The notes under the pieces: generated by a model
Database searches by the model: none
Told to the model about the DNA's origin: nothing
What the model saw: only the letters and a program-made list of their open reading frames with translations
NCBI RefSeq assembly: GCF_030463565.1
Contig: NC_134643.1
Location: forward strand, 2,118,001-2,182,000
Source of the DNA: Pelecanus crispus
Taxonomy: Eukaryota > Chordata > Aves > Pelecaniformes > Pelecanidae
Reading direction: 5' to 3'
DNA length: 64,000 nucleotides
Made by a program: the position numbers and the translations under genes
Part shown: one piece after another, positions 24,065 through 35,000 of the stretch
Layout of the letters: every line of letters begins with the position of its first letter
Position numbering within the stretch: position 1 is the first letter of the stretch

Positions 24065-24584
24065 ACACGGGGGGACATTTCTTTATTGGACTCGGCACGG
24101 GCCTGGGGGACGCGCAGTGGCTACTGGCACCTCTACGGACATGAGGGGTGCATCTCGTGGGGGGCAGTGAGGAGAGACCCCCCCCGTGTCCATCTGCACC
24201 CCAAGCCCCATCCTGCCAGGTAGGACGCCTGCATCCAACGCAGACGCTGGCTGGGATAAATGAGGATTTTTCCAGCCCAGGATGGTGGAGAGAAGGTGGT
24301 AGGGAATGGAGGGGCTGGGGGACCACCACGGCCTCTGTTCCCTATGAAGAAATTAAGGAAAGATTAAAAAAAGGACCATGAACACTGATTTTTCCAACTG
24401 CCAGCAAGAGTTGCAGGGCAGGAGGTGGTCAGGATGGGGGATATGCAAGATTTGGGGTGGCCATTGCAATGGGTGGGGTGGACCCCTTGGTCTGGGGCTT
24501 TCCGTGGACATGGGGTTGGGAGCAAAGCCACATCCTAGTGAGTTACCTGTGGGATGGGGTTGGAGGTGGTGGTCATGGAGGGGG
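24065..24584 (-). other. CALML3: Probable CALML3 3' UTR
   Basis: Runs from the CALML3 stop to a minus-strand AATAAA at 24082-24087. The extent is inferred from that signal. The sequence shows no coding potential. Confidence 0.5.
24082..24087 (-). terminator. CALML3: Candidate polyadenylation signal of CALML3
   Basis: TTTATT on plus, AATAAA on minus, about 500 nt downstream of the CALML3 stop. It is in the right orientation and has no competing gene nearby. Confidence 0.5.
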
Positions 24585-25034
24585 TCACTTCTCCGTCATC
24601 ATCCTCACGAACTCCTCGTAGTTGACCTGCCCGTCATTGTTGCAGTCGGCCTCCTTGATCATCTCATCCACCTCCTCATCCGTCAACTTCTCACCCAGGT
24701 TGGTCATGACGTGCCGCAGCTCCGCCGCGCTGATGTAGCCATTGCCGTCCTTATCGAAGACGCGGAAAGCCTCGCGGATCTCCTCCTCGCTGTCTGTGTC
24801 CCTCATCTTCCTCGCCATCAGCGAGAGGAACTCGGGGAAGTCGATGGTGCCGCTGCCGTCGGCATCCACCTCCCCCACCATGTCCTGCAGCTCTGCTTCG
24901 GTGGGGTTTTGCCCCAACGAGCGCATGACGGTGCCCAACTCCTTCGTGGTGATGCAACCGTCTCCATCCCGGTCGAAAAGGGAAAAAGCCTCCTTGAATT
25001 CGGTGATCTGCTCCTCCGACAGCCGCTCGGCCAT
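24585..25034 (-). CDS. CALML3: CALML3 / CCM1, calmodulin-like protein (single exon, complete)
   Basis: An uninterrupted frame of 149 residues, the exact length of calmodulin, from ATG (25034) in good context (CACCATGG on minus) to TGA. Four EF-hand loops of 12 residues are visible: 21-32 ([12 protein letters not shown]), 57-68 ([12 protein letters not shown]), 94-105 ([12 protein letters not shown]) and 130-141 ([12 protein letters not shown]). All have acidic first and Glu last positions, so all four probably bind calcium. The start MAERLSEEQ, the Cys at loop 1 position 7 and the CNN in loop 4 match what I recall of chicken striated-muscle calmodulin (CCM1) and differ from the ubiquitous CALM protein. 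The lack of introns fits CALML3/CCM1, thought to come from a retroposed calmodulin mRNA. Its place between ASB13 and NET1, opposite to ASB13 and parallel to NET1, is the human CALML3 position. No frameshift or stop is seen. It is a cytosolic calcium sensor by family; targets cannot be read here. Confidence 0.95.
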   Translation of the reverse strand: MAERLSEEQITEFKEAFSLFDRDGDGCITTKELGTVMRSLGQNPTEAELQDMVGEVDADGSGTIDFPEFLSLMARKMRDTDSEEEIREAFRVFDKDGNGYISAAELRHVMTNLGEKLTDEEVDEMIKEADCNNDGQVNYEEFVRMMTEK

Positions 25035-25185
25035 GGTGCTCCCCGCTCGCACACGTCTCTGCCGCGGCACGCCGTGGCGCCGGCGGGGAGGCGCAGACGG
25101 GGCCTCCTCCCTCCAACCTGCCTCTCCCCGGATGAGGAGGAGGAGGAGGAGGAGGCAGGAGCTGGGGCACACAGGAGAGGCCGAG
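25035..25185 (-). promoter_or_regulatory. CALML3: CALML3 5' UTR and CpG-rich proximal promoter
   Basis: GC-rich and CpG-dense up to about 25100, followed by an AGG/CCT simple run at 25135-25156. The frame stays open upstream to 25172, but the only initiator there is GTG and the extra 46 residues are low-complexity, so the ATG at 25034 is preferred. No TATA box is seen. Confidence 0.45.
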
Positions 25186-25910
25186 CCATGGGGTCAGCAG
25201 GAACGGTTCAGCTGGACCCTGAAGGAGCAGGTGGGGGAGTTTTGGGGTTCTGGAGATGAAGGGTGACCCCCAGCCCCCTGGGGTTACCCCGGCTGCCCTC
25301 CCACTTGCTCCGCCAGTGGCATTTCACGGGGCTGGCTCCTAATGAAACCCCTAATTAAGGGATTTGTGCTGTGGCTTGCAGCCAAGCGGTGGTTTCGGGG
25401 AGAGGCAGGGGTGCTGGCGGAAGGGGGGTGATACACGCTATTTTTGGCTATTTTAAGGCCATTTTGGTGGGGTTTGGAGTTGTGCAAAGGCCTCCAGCCC
25501 TGCATGGGGGGGGTGTGTGTGTGTGTTGAGAGGCATTGCCCCAGTCTCCCCAGCCCCAGGGCCACCACGGCGATGCTGGCAGCATGTCAAACCTGCTGAG
25601 GGAGGATTCCCTCGTGCAGGTCCAGGCAGAGCCCAGCTGATGTGCTCTGCGCTGACGGAGACCTGAATCAGCCATGACGCCTCTTCTGGGCTCCCCAAGA
25701 ACGGCCTCGCAGCCCCCGGGGCAGCTGATGTGGTGGTGCATCAGGTGAGCAATGCCATGAGTCCTGCCTTGGTTAGTCAGGGGTTAACCCTGGGGCTGAG
25801 TAAAGGTTAACCATGTTGTAATGGCCTGCTTTCATTTTACTCATCTCTTACAGCAGGGAGTACAGCAGGGTTCAGAGCCAAATGACAATGAGGGCTATTT
25901 CTCTGTCCTC
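25186..25910. other. CALML3 upstream region
   Basis: Non-coding. It holds the three AT-rich boxes at 25438-25467, a GT run at about 25510-25526, and two copies of CAGCTGATGTG (25634-25644 and 25722-25732), each beginning with a CAGCTG E-box. No exon is seen. Confidence 0.6.
25438..25467. promoter_or_regulatory. Cluster of three MEF2/CArG-like boxes upstream of CALML3
   Basis: Three adjacent AT-core boxes in GC-rich DNA: CTATTTTTGG (25438-25447), CTATTTTAAG (25448-25457) and CCATTTTGG (25459-25467). Each is near the SRF CArG (CC, six A/T, GG) or MEF2 (CTA, four A/T, TAG) consensus, but none matches perfectly. They sit about 400 bp upstream of the CALML3 start codon. The muscle link is inference from the CCM1 identity. 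Confidence 0.35.
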
Positions 25911-26480
25911 CTGTCCATCCATCCTACCATCCATAGGTGGCTGCACCTATTCTCACTACATTCCATCCATCCATTTGTCTGCTCATCCATCCATCCATCC
26001 ATGCATCTACCCAACTATCCATCCATCCACCCAACAATCCATCCGCTTGTCCATCTATCCACCCAACCATGTCACCATCCATCCATCCACCCAACAAACC
26101 ATCTGCATGTCCATCTATCCACCCAACCACGTCACCATCCATCCATCCGCCCATCCACCCAACAACCCATCTGTGTGTCCATCTATCCACCCAACCATGT
26201 CACCATCCATCCATCCACCCAACAACCCATCTGCGTGTCCATCTATCCACCCAACCACATCATCATCCACCCAACCATCCATCCACGTGTCCATCCATCC
26301 GCGTGTCCATCTATCCACCCAACCACATCATCATCCATCCATTCATCTGTCCTTCCACCCATCCATCCAGTCAACTGTTGGTCCATCCCTCCAACCACCT
26401 GTCCATGCATCTGTCCATCCATCCATGCATTCCCATTCCCATCCATTACCTGTCCCTCCAACCATCCATCCCTCTTTCCT
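25911..26480. repeat. CATC-type minisatellite with 60-bp higher-order unit
   Basis: Built from CCATCCATC and CACCCAACA phrases. The longer unit beginning TGTCCATCTATCCACCCAAC recurs at 26049, 26109, 26176, 26236 and 26304. The spacings of 60, 67, 60 and 68 mark a 60-bp unit with a 7-8 bp insertion variant alternating. Reading frames over it are artefacts. Confidence 0.93.
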
Positions 26481-27280
26481 ATGTGCCCGTAACAGCCAAG
26501 CGACCTTCACCAGCTGGGCCAAGGAGCGTTTAATGGACCAGATGATCAGGCACAAGCAGAAGATAGTTTTGACTTTCTTGGCTACAAGAAAATGGCACCA
26601 ATTTACCCCGTTAAACCCAGTGAGGAATCAGAGCTGTGGGATTTGGAGGGAAGGCCACAAAGCAGAAACCAGCCCATGGGGCAACTGAGGAACACATGGG
26701 AAATGGGGTCTCCAGGTGGGACAAAGTTTGGGAGGGGATCACCATCTCAAGGAAAACCTCATCTGGAAAAAAAAACTCCGGGCACGTTAAATGCTGCAGT
26801 TGCAGGGAGGAATCGGCCGAGCCGTGCCGGGAACCTGTCTGGCAAGAAGCACGGCACTACTCGCCCCGCGAGTGCGTTTCGGGGAGGGGAGGTCCTGGCA
26901 GCTCCTCTTGTGCAACGAGCTGCTCCCTAATTGTCTGTCTAATTGCCCACACTTGCTGTTCTGTTCCAGATTTAATAAGATTGAATCAAAATTTCTGTGA
27001 AAAAGCCCCGGGCAGCCAAGCAAGGAGCCAAGAGGAGGGGGAGCTGGCTCGAACCCAGCTGGGAGAAGCAAACGCCATCAGATAACAGCGTGTTTTCAAA
27101 GCCCGGGAGGATAAAGGTGCTTGTTCAAGCTACGGAGGGGGTTGTTTGAGCTCCAAAAGTAGGGTGGGCTGGGTGGGGGGGACCCTGGGTCACTGCGCTA
27201 AGGACAAAGGGGTTGCTCCATCCTGGGTGTCCCTTGGTGCTGAGTGACGCTGGAAGCTGCTGGGGGTTTTGCTTTCCCAT
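26481..27280. other. Intergenic sequence
   Basis: Unique non-coding DNA. The stretch at about 26925-27005 is AT-richer than its surroundings. No exon is recognised. Confidence 0.6.
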
Positions 27281-27418
27281 CGCCAGCACCCATCACATCC
27301 CCACCACCAGCACCCATCGCCTCCCCAACACCAGCACCCATTGCCAGCACCCACCACCTCCCTAACACCTCCCCTACACCAGCACCCATCACCTCCCCAC
27401 CACCAGCACCCATTGCCT
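27281..27418. repeat. Short minisatellite (CACCAGCACCCATCACCTCC)
   Basis: Five to six copies of a roughly 26-28 bp unit with the phrase ACCAGCACCCATCRCCTCCC. It is C-rich on plus. Confidence 0.88.
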
Positions 27419-27879
27419 CTGACGTTTGCATCACTCTTTGGGAGAAGGTCAAGCCAGCCCTTGATTCTGACTGCTTAACTGTGCCCTCATTAGCAGGGAC
27501 AAATAATTAACTTAATAAAACTGCCTGCTGGCCCATAAAATCCCACGGTTTATGGCCAAGTCCTATTTACGACAGCGGAGATGGGTCGTGGGGTAGGACA
27601 GGAAGGTGGCGAGGCCACCACAGCGGGAGGCAGGACCACGCAGCCACCAGCTGACGGGTATTTTGGCAGCCAATTTTCCTGGGATGCCTCCAGCTGGAGC
27701 TGGAGGGGTCAATCCTTTGACGAAAGAGGGTGCAAACGGCCGATGTTAAAGCCTCACGCAGCGTTTTCCAGGCGACATCGCCCTGCTCAACCTCAGCGTC
27801 TGGCTTTGAGCGGTCTGATCTAGGTAACGGCTGAAAAAAAAAAAAACCCCAGACCAGATGGTTAAAAGCACCCAGCTGG
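27419..27879. other. Intergenic sequence
   Basis: Non-coding, with an AT-rich patch at 27490-27545. Nothing recognisable. Confidence 0.6.
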
Positions 27880-28790
27880 ATTATCCCGAGCCTGCGCGGC
27901 TCGTAACGCAAGCCCAGATGCGCGCAGATGTGTGCGGCGATGTCTGGGTTTGCATTTGCAGACGAGGCGGCGGTGTGTGTGGGGGAGGCTGATGAATTTG
28001 TGGAAAAAAGAGAAAGTTGGAGGCGGAGAGGGAAACTGCTCCGACAGGGAAACCTCCGCGGGGCCCCGTGCCCCCGCGTGAGCCCAGACGCGCCGAGGCC
28101 GGCGGGTCCCAGGAGCGTCCGTAGGGATGGGGAGGAACCTCCGCAAAGCCCGGCTTAAATTGCATCAGGGTTTAATGTGCAAAACGGGATTTTGGAAAGG
28201 CTGAGTTTGGGCGTGATCCAGGGGCCGGCAGTTGCTGGGTGTAAAATTTGGGCTTTGGTGGCTTGTGTTTTATTTTAGATATCGTTTTAAGGGCGGTTTC
28301 CAAAGCCGAGGGCGAAGCGTGGGGTCTGCAGGGCAGCGCTCCTGAAGTCGGGCTTTTCTACCCCAAGCGAAGGGACCGCGGGTCCCGCTTTTGGGTCTGC
28401 CAGCTGTCACCGCAGCGGAGGAGGGAGGCTGGGATCGGGGTGCCGGGGAGGTGCTCGGGAGAACGTGCCCCGCTGTGACTCCGACTCCGGGAAGGTCTCG
28501 TAGCACCTGAGCTGGGTGGATCCCCAAAGGTAAATATGGGGCAGGGGAGCTGCTTACCCAAGGCGGAGGTGCCCATGCATCCGCCGGGCACGGACGCTTT
28601 CCCTTTCCCCGGCCACCATGGCGATGTCGCTACGGCCAGGGTGGCCAAGGGGCTCAGCGGGGCTCGGGGAGGCTGCGCTGGCCCAGGTCCCCCCTCTGCC
28701 TGTGGGTACGTCACCCCGCCGTGTCCCGGGGTCCCCCCGTGTGCGGGATGGGGGGGCTCGGCTCAGCGGTTTAGCAGCAGATGCAAGGAG
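27880..28790. promoter_or_regulatory. Orphan CpG island between CALML3 and NET1
   Basis: CpG density is at island level: I count about 28 CpG in 27880-28150, with many more in 28290-28500 and 28560-28760. No recognised gene starts here; NET1 ends about 1.2 kb to the right and CALML3 starts 2.8 kb to the left. A good plus-strand splice donor (AAAG|GTAAAT, GT at 28530-28531) could end a first exon. A promoter of an unrecognised transcript is possible but unproven. Confidence 0.4.
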
Positions 28791-29979
28791 AGGGCTTGGC
28801 CAAGACCCGATGGAGCTTAGCGCAGGAGGAAACCAGGAAAGCCCGGCTTGTTTAGTCTAGCGAAGCGAGGGCTGAGGAGGCGGATGGCTGCGGTCTGCAC
28901 ATTCCTCCCGGAGGGACGGAGCTGGGATAGGAACCACCAGGAGTTGGGGCGGGGGGGGGAATTTACTTTTAAAGGGAAATTAAGTTTTTGGCTAATTTGC
29001 CCTCTGTTGGATACAGGACGACGAGATGAAGGTTCAGCCCCAGCCTGACGCGCGGGAGGATAAGCAGGCTCTCTGCAGGATTTCCTCTCTGCCGAGGATG
29101 AGCCGGGTGCCCCAGCAGCTCACTAATCTCCCCCACCTTTTTTTTTTTTTTTGGCAAAAGGAGCCTTTTTTCCAGCTTCTCCCTGCTTGGGAAGAGCCCA
29201 GTCCCCTCCAGATGAAAACTCAAGCTTCACAGATCAAAGCTCAGCTGTAAACCCTCTCCCTGCAAACTGAGCCGTGCCCTCCCTCCCGAGCAGGCCCCGG
29301 GGCGCAGCAGGGGACCCAGGGGAGCACGGCCAACCCCAGGGAGCTGCTGCTGAGCCGGGGCCGCTCTCCCCAGGGAGCTGCAGCCCTGCCCAGACACCCC
29401 CTTACATGGCCAGGCTGCAGCTTTTCGGGAGGAGCGCGGAGAGCTGAGGGTTTTGTCATGCTGCTGCTAAGCGGGTGCTCCCCACCACCCCGGGGGAAGC
29501 AGCCCTGGCAGGGGCTTCTGAAGGTTCGTCTAGGAGAGGGTTTTAAAATATTTGCTCATTAGGGAGCCTTTCAGGTTTCTTTTCTGAAGGAAGGGGGTTT
29601 CAGTGCCCGCAGGAGGGCAGGGATTATTGCCACTGCTCCCTCTTCCCCGCCCAAAACGGAGAATGCCGCAAGAGCCGGAGTCACGCAGCTGTGCCCGTGT
29701 TACAGCGACCGCCCCGTCGCACATGTTGCTGGGCCCCACGCCGCGCACGGAGCTGTAAACCGCCTGGCTGCCGCGGCACAAAGAGGAACCGCGACAGAAA
29801 AAGGGTTTTGAATAAAGCCACGGCTTCCTCCTGCGAGCTCCAGGCCCACGCCCGGTTTACGTGGTGGTAGGCCAGCTGCGTGCGCTCGGAGAAGCGCAGG
29901 TACACGCTTACCTGCTGCCGTCTGGCAGCACCCGCGGCACAGGCCCATCCCTCCCAGGCAGTGACTCAGACGTGGCAGG
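28791..29979. other. Intergenic sequence downstream of NET1
   Basis: GC-rich unique sequence with a T run near 29140. No exon or repeat family is recognised. Confidence 0.6.
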
Positions 29980-29996
29980 CAAGAGGACGTCAGGAA

Positions 29997-30002
29997 TTTA
30001 AT
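29997..30002 (-). terminator. NET1: Candidate polyadenylation signal of NET1
   Basis: ATTAAA on the minus strand (TTTAAT on plus), the commonest variant signal. I found no minus-strand AATAAA between it and the NET1 stop. Confidence 0.45.
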
Positions 30003-30841
30003 TGTACTTGGCAGTCGAAACTGTACAATACATTTACAGAGAACCACACGTTTGTGTCTATGTACACCCTCCTCCCGTTTCCAACATTACTGGCCAAACA
30101 CGTGACAGGCAGTAACCCTTTACACGCGAGTTACGGCTCCTCAAGCACGGATTTCAGGTAACGCTCAAGGACGGGTATCGTGGGGTCGCTGTCCTCGCCC
30201 CGTCATCACCGGTCGAACGACAGGAGCGACCCCGTTGGCTTTGCTTAAAGCTGTCACCGCTTTGTTTCCTACAACGCTTTGCAGCGCAGTTACCAAGCCG
30301 GCATCTCTCACACGAATCTTTGGACCGCTAGAACACAGCAGTGTCGCCGCTATGAGTATATACAACCACTACCTCTTCTTTCCTCACACCTCATCAGCTT
30401 CGAACGCTTTCTTTTCTCTACCTTTCTACCACATGCAATAACCCCTTGGTTGCCTCCAGTCCTGCCTCCCTGCGGAAGGCATTTCATTTCCAAAAGGCAA
30501 CGATAACAAGAAAATCTACCTTCACTCCCTGCTATCCCCCTCTAGCTGCTGCTCCTCTTCCCTCCCCAAACCCTTTACGACGTGCCTAAAAACCTTCCTA
30601 AAACCCCGTTAAGCAATGCAGTTCTCTTTCAGTAGTCCGGAGCGCACACAAGCCGCTTACGTCGCTCATGGTAACGGGGTACGTCGAGCGTCTCCGCCAG
30701 TCACCGGCTCGTAACGCCGCGGCTTGCCTGCGCTCCGCAGAACTGTGGAGCAACGTGAGAAACAGTATGTACACACGCACCTCAGAGCAAGGAGGAGCAA
30801 GTACTTGAAAGGAAATGCCAAGTCTGAACAACAATGAAAAT

Positions 30842-30843
30842 AC

Positions 30844-30875
<32 letters not shown>

Positions 30876-30930
30876 GAAAAAAAAGAAAAAAGAAAAGAAA
30901 ACCAAAGAAAATAAAAAAAAAAACCCCAAA
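30842..30930. repeat. Long A-rich tract
   Basis: A 26-base A run at 30850-30875 followed by AAAAG-type repeats. In the NET1 sense strand this is poly-U. Length is likely to vary between individuals and assemblies. Confidence 0.9.
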
Positions 30931-31653
30931 CTCGAAACAAAACAACTAATTAAAAAAATTAAATATCTGGCAGGTTACAGGAGTTGAAAATGAGGAATGT
31001 ACAAAGGACACACTAAGATGAAAGATTCCAGTAGGTAAATTGAGAACCTGTTGAACCTGGGGTCTGTTTTTTGGTTTTGGGGTTTTTTTTTTGTTTGGTT
31101 TTGTTTGTTTGGTTTTTTTCTCTCCTTTTTTTAAACACAAAAAGTTGCACAGATTATGATAACCACGCACTGCAAAACATGCGCCATACAAGGCAAGAAG
31201 AAAACACGAATTCAGGTTTCGAGTCCACTTTAAAAGGACTCTCGCAGTGTTGATCCGAACCCCCTGCAGAGGGAGGTGCCACCAGGCTCGCGGTGACGGC
31301 CCGACCTTCCACTGCAGCTTTACTGTTTTCCAGCCTCAAACACCGCGCGTGCAAATCTTTCAGAAACCAAAGCGTGCTCTTCAAAGCCGGCACGAGCGGT
31401 CAAAAGCACGAGGGCTTCCGAATCACTCGCTCACAGCGTTAAAACCAGGTTCGAAGTGGCCAGGTTTGTAAAAAACAGACTCCAGTTCAACAGTGTTACC
31501 TGTATACCAGTAGCTGCCATTACAACATAGAAAACAACAACAACAAAATATTCTGCTCAGTAGAGTGAATCTGATCATGCTCACGTTACAAGAAAAATGT
31601 ACACATTATTTATAAATAAACAGTCTTCCACCGGGACGTTGCTGGGCTCCTCT

Positions 31654-32054
31654 TTACACTAGCGTTTCTTTCCGCTTGCCACTCAGCTGCTTCTCCCTGG
31701 TTTTCCTGTGCCCAGACGACGTTCTGTGCGTTTTCACGCCCTTGGCTTCCTCCGAGTCCAGGATGAAGCTGCATTCAGATGCGCTTTCGTCTAGCTCCAT
31801 CTCGGTTACGCCAGACATGGCAGACTGCCTCTTCTGAGCTTTGACGTTGGGTGCGGAGGGGTTGTTCTCCTCCGACTCTTCGCTCAGCTCTGGCAGCTCC
31901 TTCAGCTCTGCTGCGGCAGCAGTCCGCTGGAAGGGAGCGATGGCGGTTCGGATGCAGTTAACCCACTGCTGCTTGTGGAAGACATCGTTGGCCTGCAGCG
32001 TGTGGGACTGGCCCGGGGAGGGATCTTGGAAACGAACTCGGAAGATATTTTTAG
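31654..32054 (-). CDS. NET1: NET1 last coding exon (end of PH domain, C-terminal tail)
   Basis: Acceptor cttcag, then CTAAAAATATC, entered in phase 1; stop TAA at 31656-31654. Encodes AKNIFRVRFQDPSPGQSHTL, then NDVFHKQQWVNCI (end of PH), an acidic Ser/Glu-rich tail and KRKETLV. The PDZ-binding end is conserved. Confidence 0.95.
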
Positions 32055-35000
32055 CTGAAGATAAACATAGCAAAAAGCAGATCAGTTCCTAGCTCAATAT
32101 TTAGAGATTCCATTGCTAGACAAGCGACCTGGACTGCCCTGCTCTGCTTCAGGGAAAAGTGTTCAAAACCCCACCACAAAACCCCTGAAAACCCAGCAGA
32201 GGCATGTTGAAATAGATGTTTTTCTAATTTGAGCACCAACTGCAAAGCGCCATAGGTAATTTTATGGCCAACTATAAAACTGCAAAGCCCAGCAGTGGCG
32301 GTCTAAAGGCGGACGTTAACACGTCACACGTCTGCCATCCTGAAGGATCCTCAGTCCCTGGGGATCTGCGCCCAGGTGTAATCTCTCCTCACCACCAGAT
32401 TCCCACGCAGAGGAACCGGGTTTGGTCCGTACCTTTATCGGAATTGCCAAAAGCTCCTCGGAAGGATCCCCCCATTTTCACATCGCCATCCTGCAGGTCT
32501 TCGAGCAGCAGCTCCTGGACGGGGATCGGCTGCCTGTACACTTGGTAGGCCTGACGCTCATTGCGAGTGACCGGCCGCGTCAAAACCAGGATGTCTTGGA
32601 AGAGGAAGACGTAGAGTTTCTGAAAGGGAGAACGCATTTGAATATAAGCAAAGCGTCGTACTCTGTATTCAAAGCGGTGACACTTCCTCGGGGATTCAAG
32701 GCCACGTTATCTGAAGTTTCACCCACATTAAATTTCTGAGTTTCCTGTTCCAGCAACGCAGGGCCCTGGCAGTGGAGGCACAGACCAGACTTACATCAAC
32801 AGGTTTATTATTTTAACGACTCTTAAAAAGTGAATTATGATTTACAGCTGCCAAGAATAGGATGATTAGAAGCAGTATCTTTTCTGACAATACTAAATGC
32901 TTCATGCCAAATTAAACAACCCCCCCCCCCCAACCCAACAAAAAAATTAAGAACCCAGAAAAAGATTTGATGTTTAGAACATCAAATACAAGCCAGAACA
33001 AAAGGCAGCAAACCCTCGAGTACAGCAGGGTCTTTCAGCGCTGCTGCAGTGGGAGATAAACTTCTGGCAGTTCATCTCAAAGCCAAACAGGCGTTTGCAG
33101 GAACACTTTTGTTTGGAAGAGCTGTGCACTGCGCTCATAATGGGGAATGTCAGAGCACCTGAAAGTAAACAGCCGGCAGGAAATCCCTTTTGATGGAGTG
33201 CCTGGGCACAGAGCACACTTTCTATGGTAATTTTGTGCTAATTATTTTCCAGCTTCTGAAGGCCAATTGTAAAGCTGTCAGCAGGAAACTTTCCCTTACA
33301 CCCTGAAATGCGGGCTGCCATCAGGTGCTTTCTCTTCTGCTTTTTAAATTCAGCTAATTGTCTAAACTAACCCTAAAGATAGAAGGGCTCCTGGTCCTGC
33401 TATGACAGACAAATCACTTTAACCACCTCTGAGGGAAGGTTTTCAAACTTGAGAACTAATTACCATGAACACGAGGGACTTACATGTCCATTTTTATTCT
33501 TCAGCTCCCCGTGGCACAGTAAAGCTTTGCTGCCTTCAATCCTTGGGTCCTTCTGCTTCTCATCCAGGTACTCCAGCTTGTCAATGTAATACTGGCACTC
33601 TGACTCCCCCTTCTTCAGGTTGATGTCAGAGAGGACTCCTTGGATGATAGTTATCTATAAAACAAAACATTTACAAATAATTAAATAAAAGGACCTCTGC
33701 TTATGTATCTTCTCTTCAACTGCTATTTAAAAACACCAGGATGGAATCCATGTGGACTGATCTCTCACTTGCTTTCACAAAGGGTTACAGTCACAGATTT
33801 GTGTCCACCGAGAAAACCACCCCGCAAAATTGCTGAGGGTTTAAGAAAGCTTTCTGAAGCTCCAGAATGACATGCTTACGTCAGAACAATGATCACGAAA
33901 TCACTATTACTTACGGCTTCTTCCAGAATCTGGATATCGGGATGGTCTTTGGGAGTGTGCCTCAGGATCTCTTTCAGGAGCAGCGGGTATTTGACCAGCC
34001 GACTTCGAGGAATGTCCAAGAAGCTCCAAAGGTCTAGCTTGCGGCTGAAAGGAGACTCAAGGCAGCGCTGAAGGAAGTCCTGCACTCTCCGGTCCTGCTT
34101 CTTCTGATCCAGAAGTGCTTTGGCTGCCAGCTGATTGCTACAGTAACCTTTGTAGGCATGGAGTCGTGGTAACTGCAGAACAGAACAACGTTCAGCACTT
34201 AAATTCCACGTAGGAAAAGCAAATCACATTAACGTGTCAAACTTGGGGAGTTCTACCTCCCTTACTGCAATACTTTGCCTAGTGAAGAAGCTGACAGACT
34301 ATCTTGTATATGTAGCTAGTCTTTTGTGAGGAGAACAAGGGCATCCTGCATGCAATGCCTTTGAAGTTCAGATGTTTGAGATTAACAGCGATAACGCTAT
34401 TGAAATCACCTCACTGACAAACAGTCCAGAAGATACAGACATTTCAAACATAAATCAGCAAGTAATTGCAGTCACACCAGCGTAAGTCTCCAGGGTGAAA
34501 TCGTGGCCCATTACGGCTGACAGACTCCCATTGTTTTCAGTGTAGCCAGGATTTCCGTTTCAATCTTTCGCTCAAGGCCACAAAAGCCCACAGCTTTTCA
34601 GCTTCCAGCTTTAAACGTTCTATAAGTGCGTTTTTAGCCTGCTGTCTCCAAGTTATGTACTCACCCACTTCACAAGAATGGGCCCAATCTGCTCCACTGT
34701 TCCATCTGGTTTTGTTGCTTCTCCTAAACTTGCCAACAAGTCTGGAATTGAAACACAAGAATAGAAACTGCATCAATGCCCCAGCAAGCTGTTCTAATGT
34801 GAGAAAGCATAGAGTTTAACTCTTAGTCAGCACATTGTGTGAAAACGATCTCGTTGTTCTTACCTTCATGCAGAGGAATATAAGAATCCAAGTCCCCAAA
34901 TATGTGGGTGAGTTCCTCCTCGGACATGATAGAGAGTTTCAGCATGGGATCATGATAAGCCTGTCAAAGAATATCAGTATTAAAATACATTAAAATCTCC

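Larger units (their letters stand above)
29980..31653 (-). other. NET1: Probable NET1 3' UTR
   Basis: About 1.65 kb from the NET1 stop to a minus-strand ATTAAA at 29997-30002. It includes the A-rich tract at 30842-30930 (a 26-base A run at 30850-30875 on plus), which would be a U-rich tract in the mRNA. The extent is inferred. Confidence 0.5.

Noticed and set aside
25035-25172. N-terminal extension of CALML3 with a Leu-rich run that looks like a signal peptide
   Set aside because: The upstream initiator is GTG, not ATG. The Leu run comes from an AGG/CCT simple repeat, and calmodulins start at the MAERL-type position.
24378-25259. A 293-aa plus-strand frame opposite CALML3, and other frames over 24.7-25.2 kb
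   Set aside because: These are shadows of the GC-rich calmodulin coding sequence. Only the minus-strand frame gives four EF-hands.
25821-26688. Frames of 198-268 aa rich in HPSIHP
   Set aside because: Translation of CATC-type tandem repeats.
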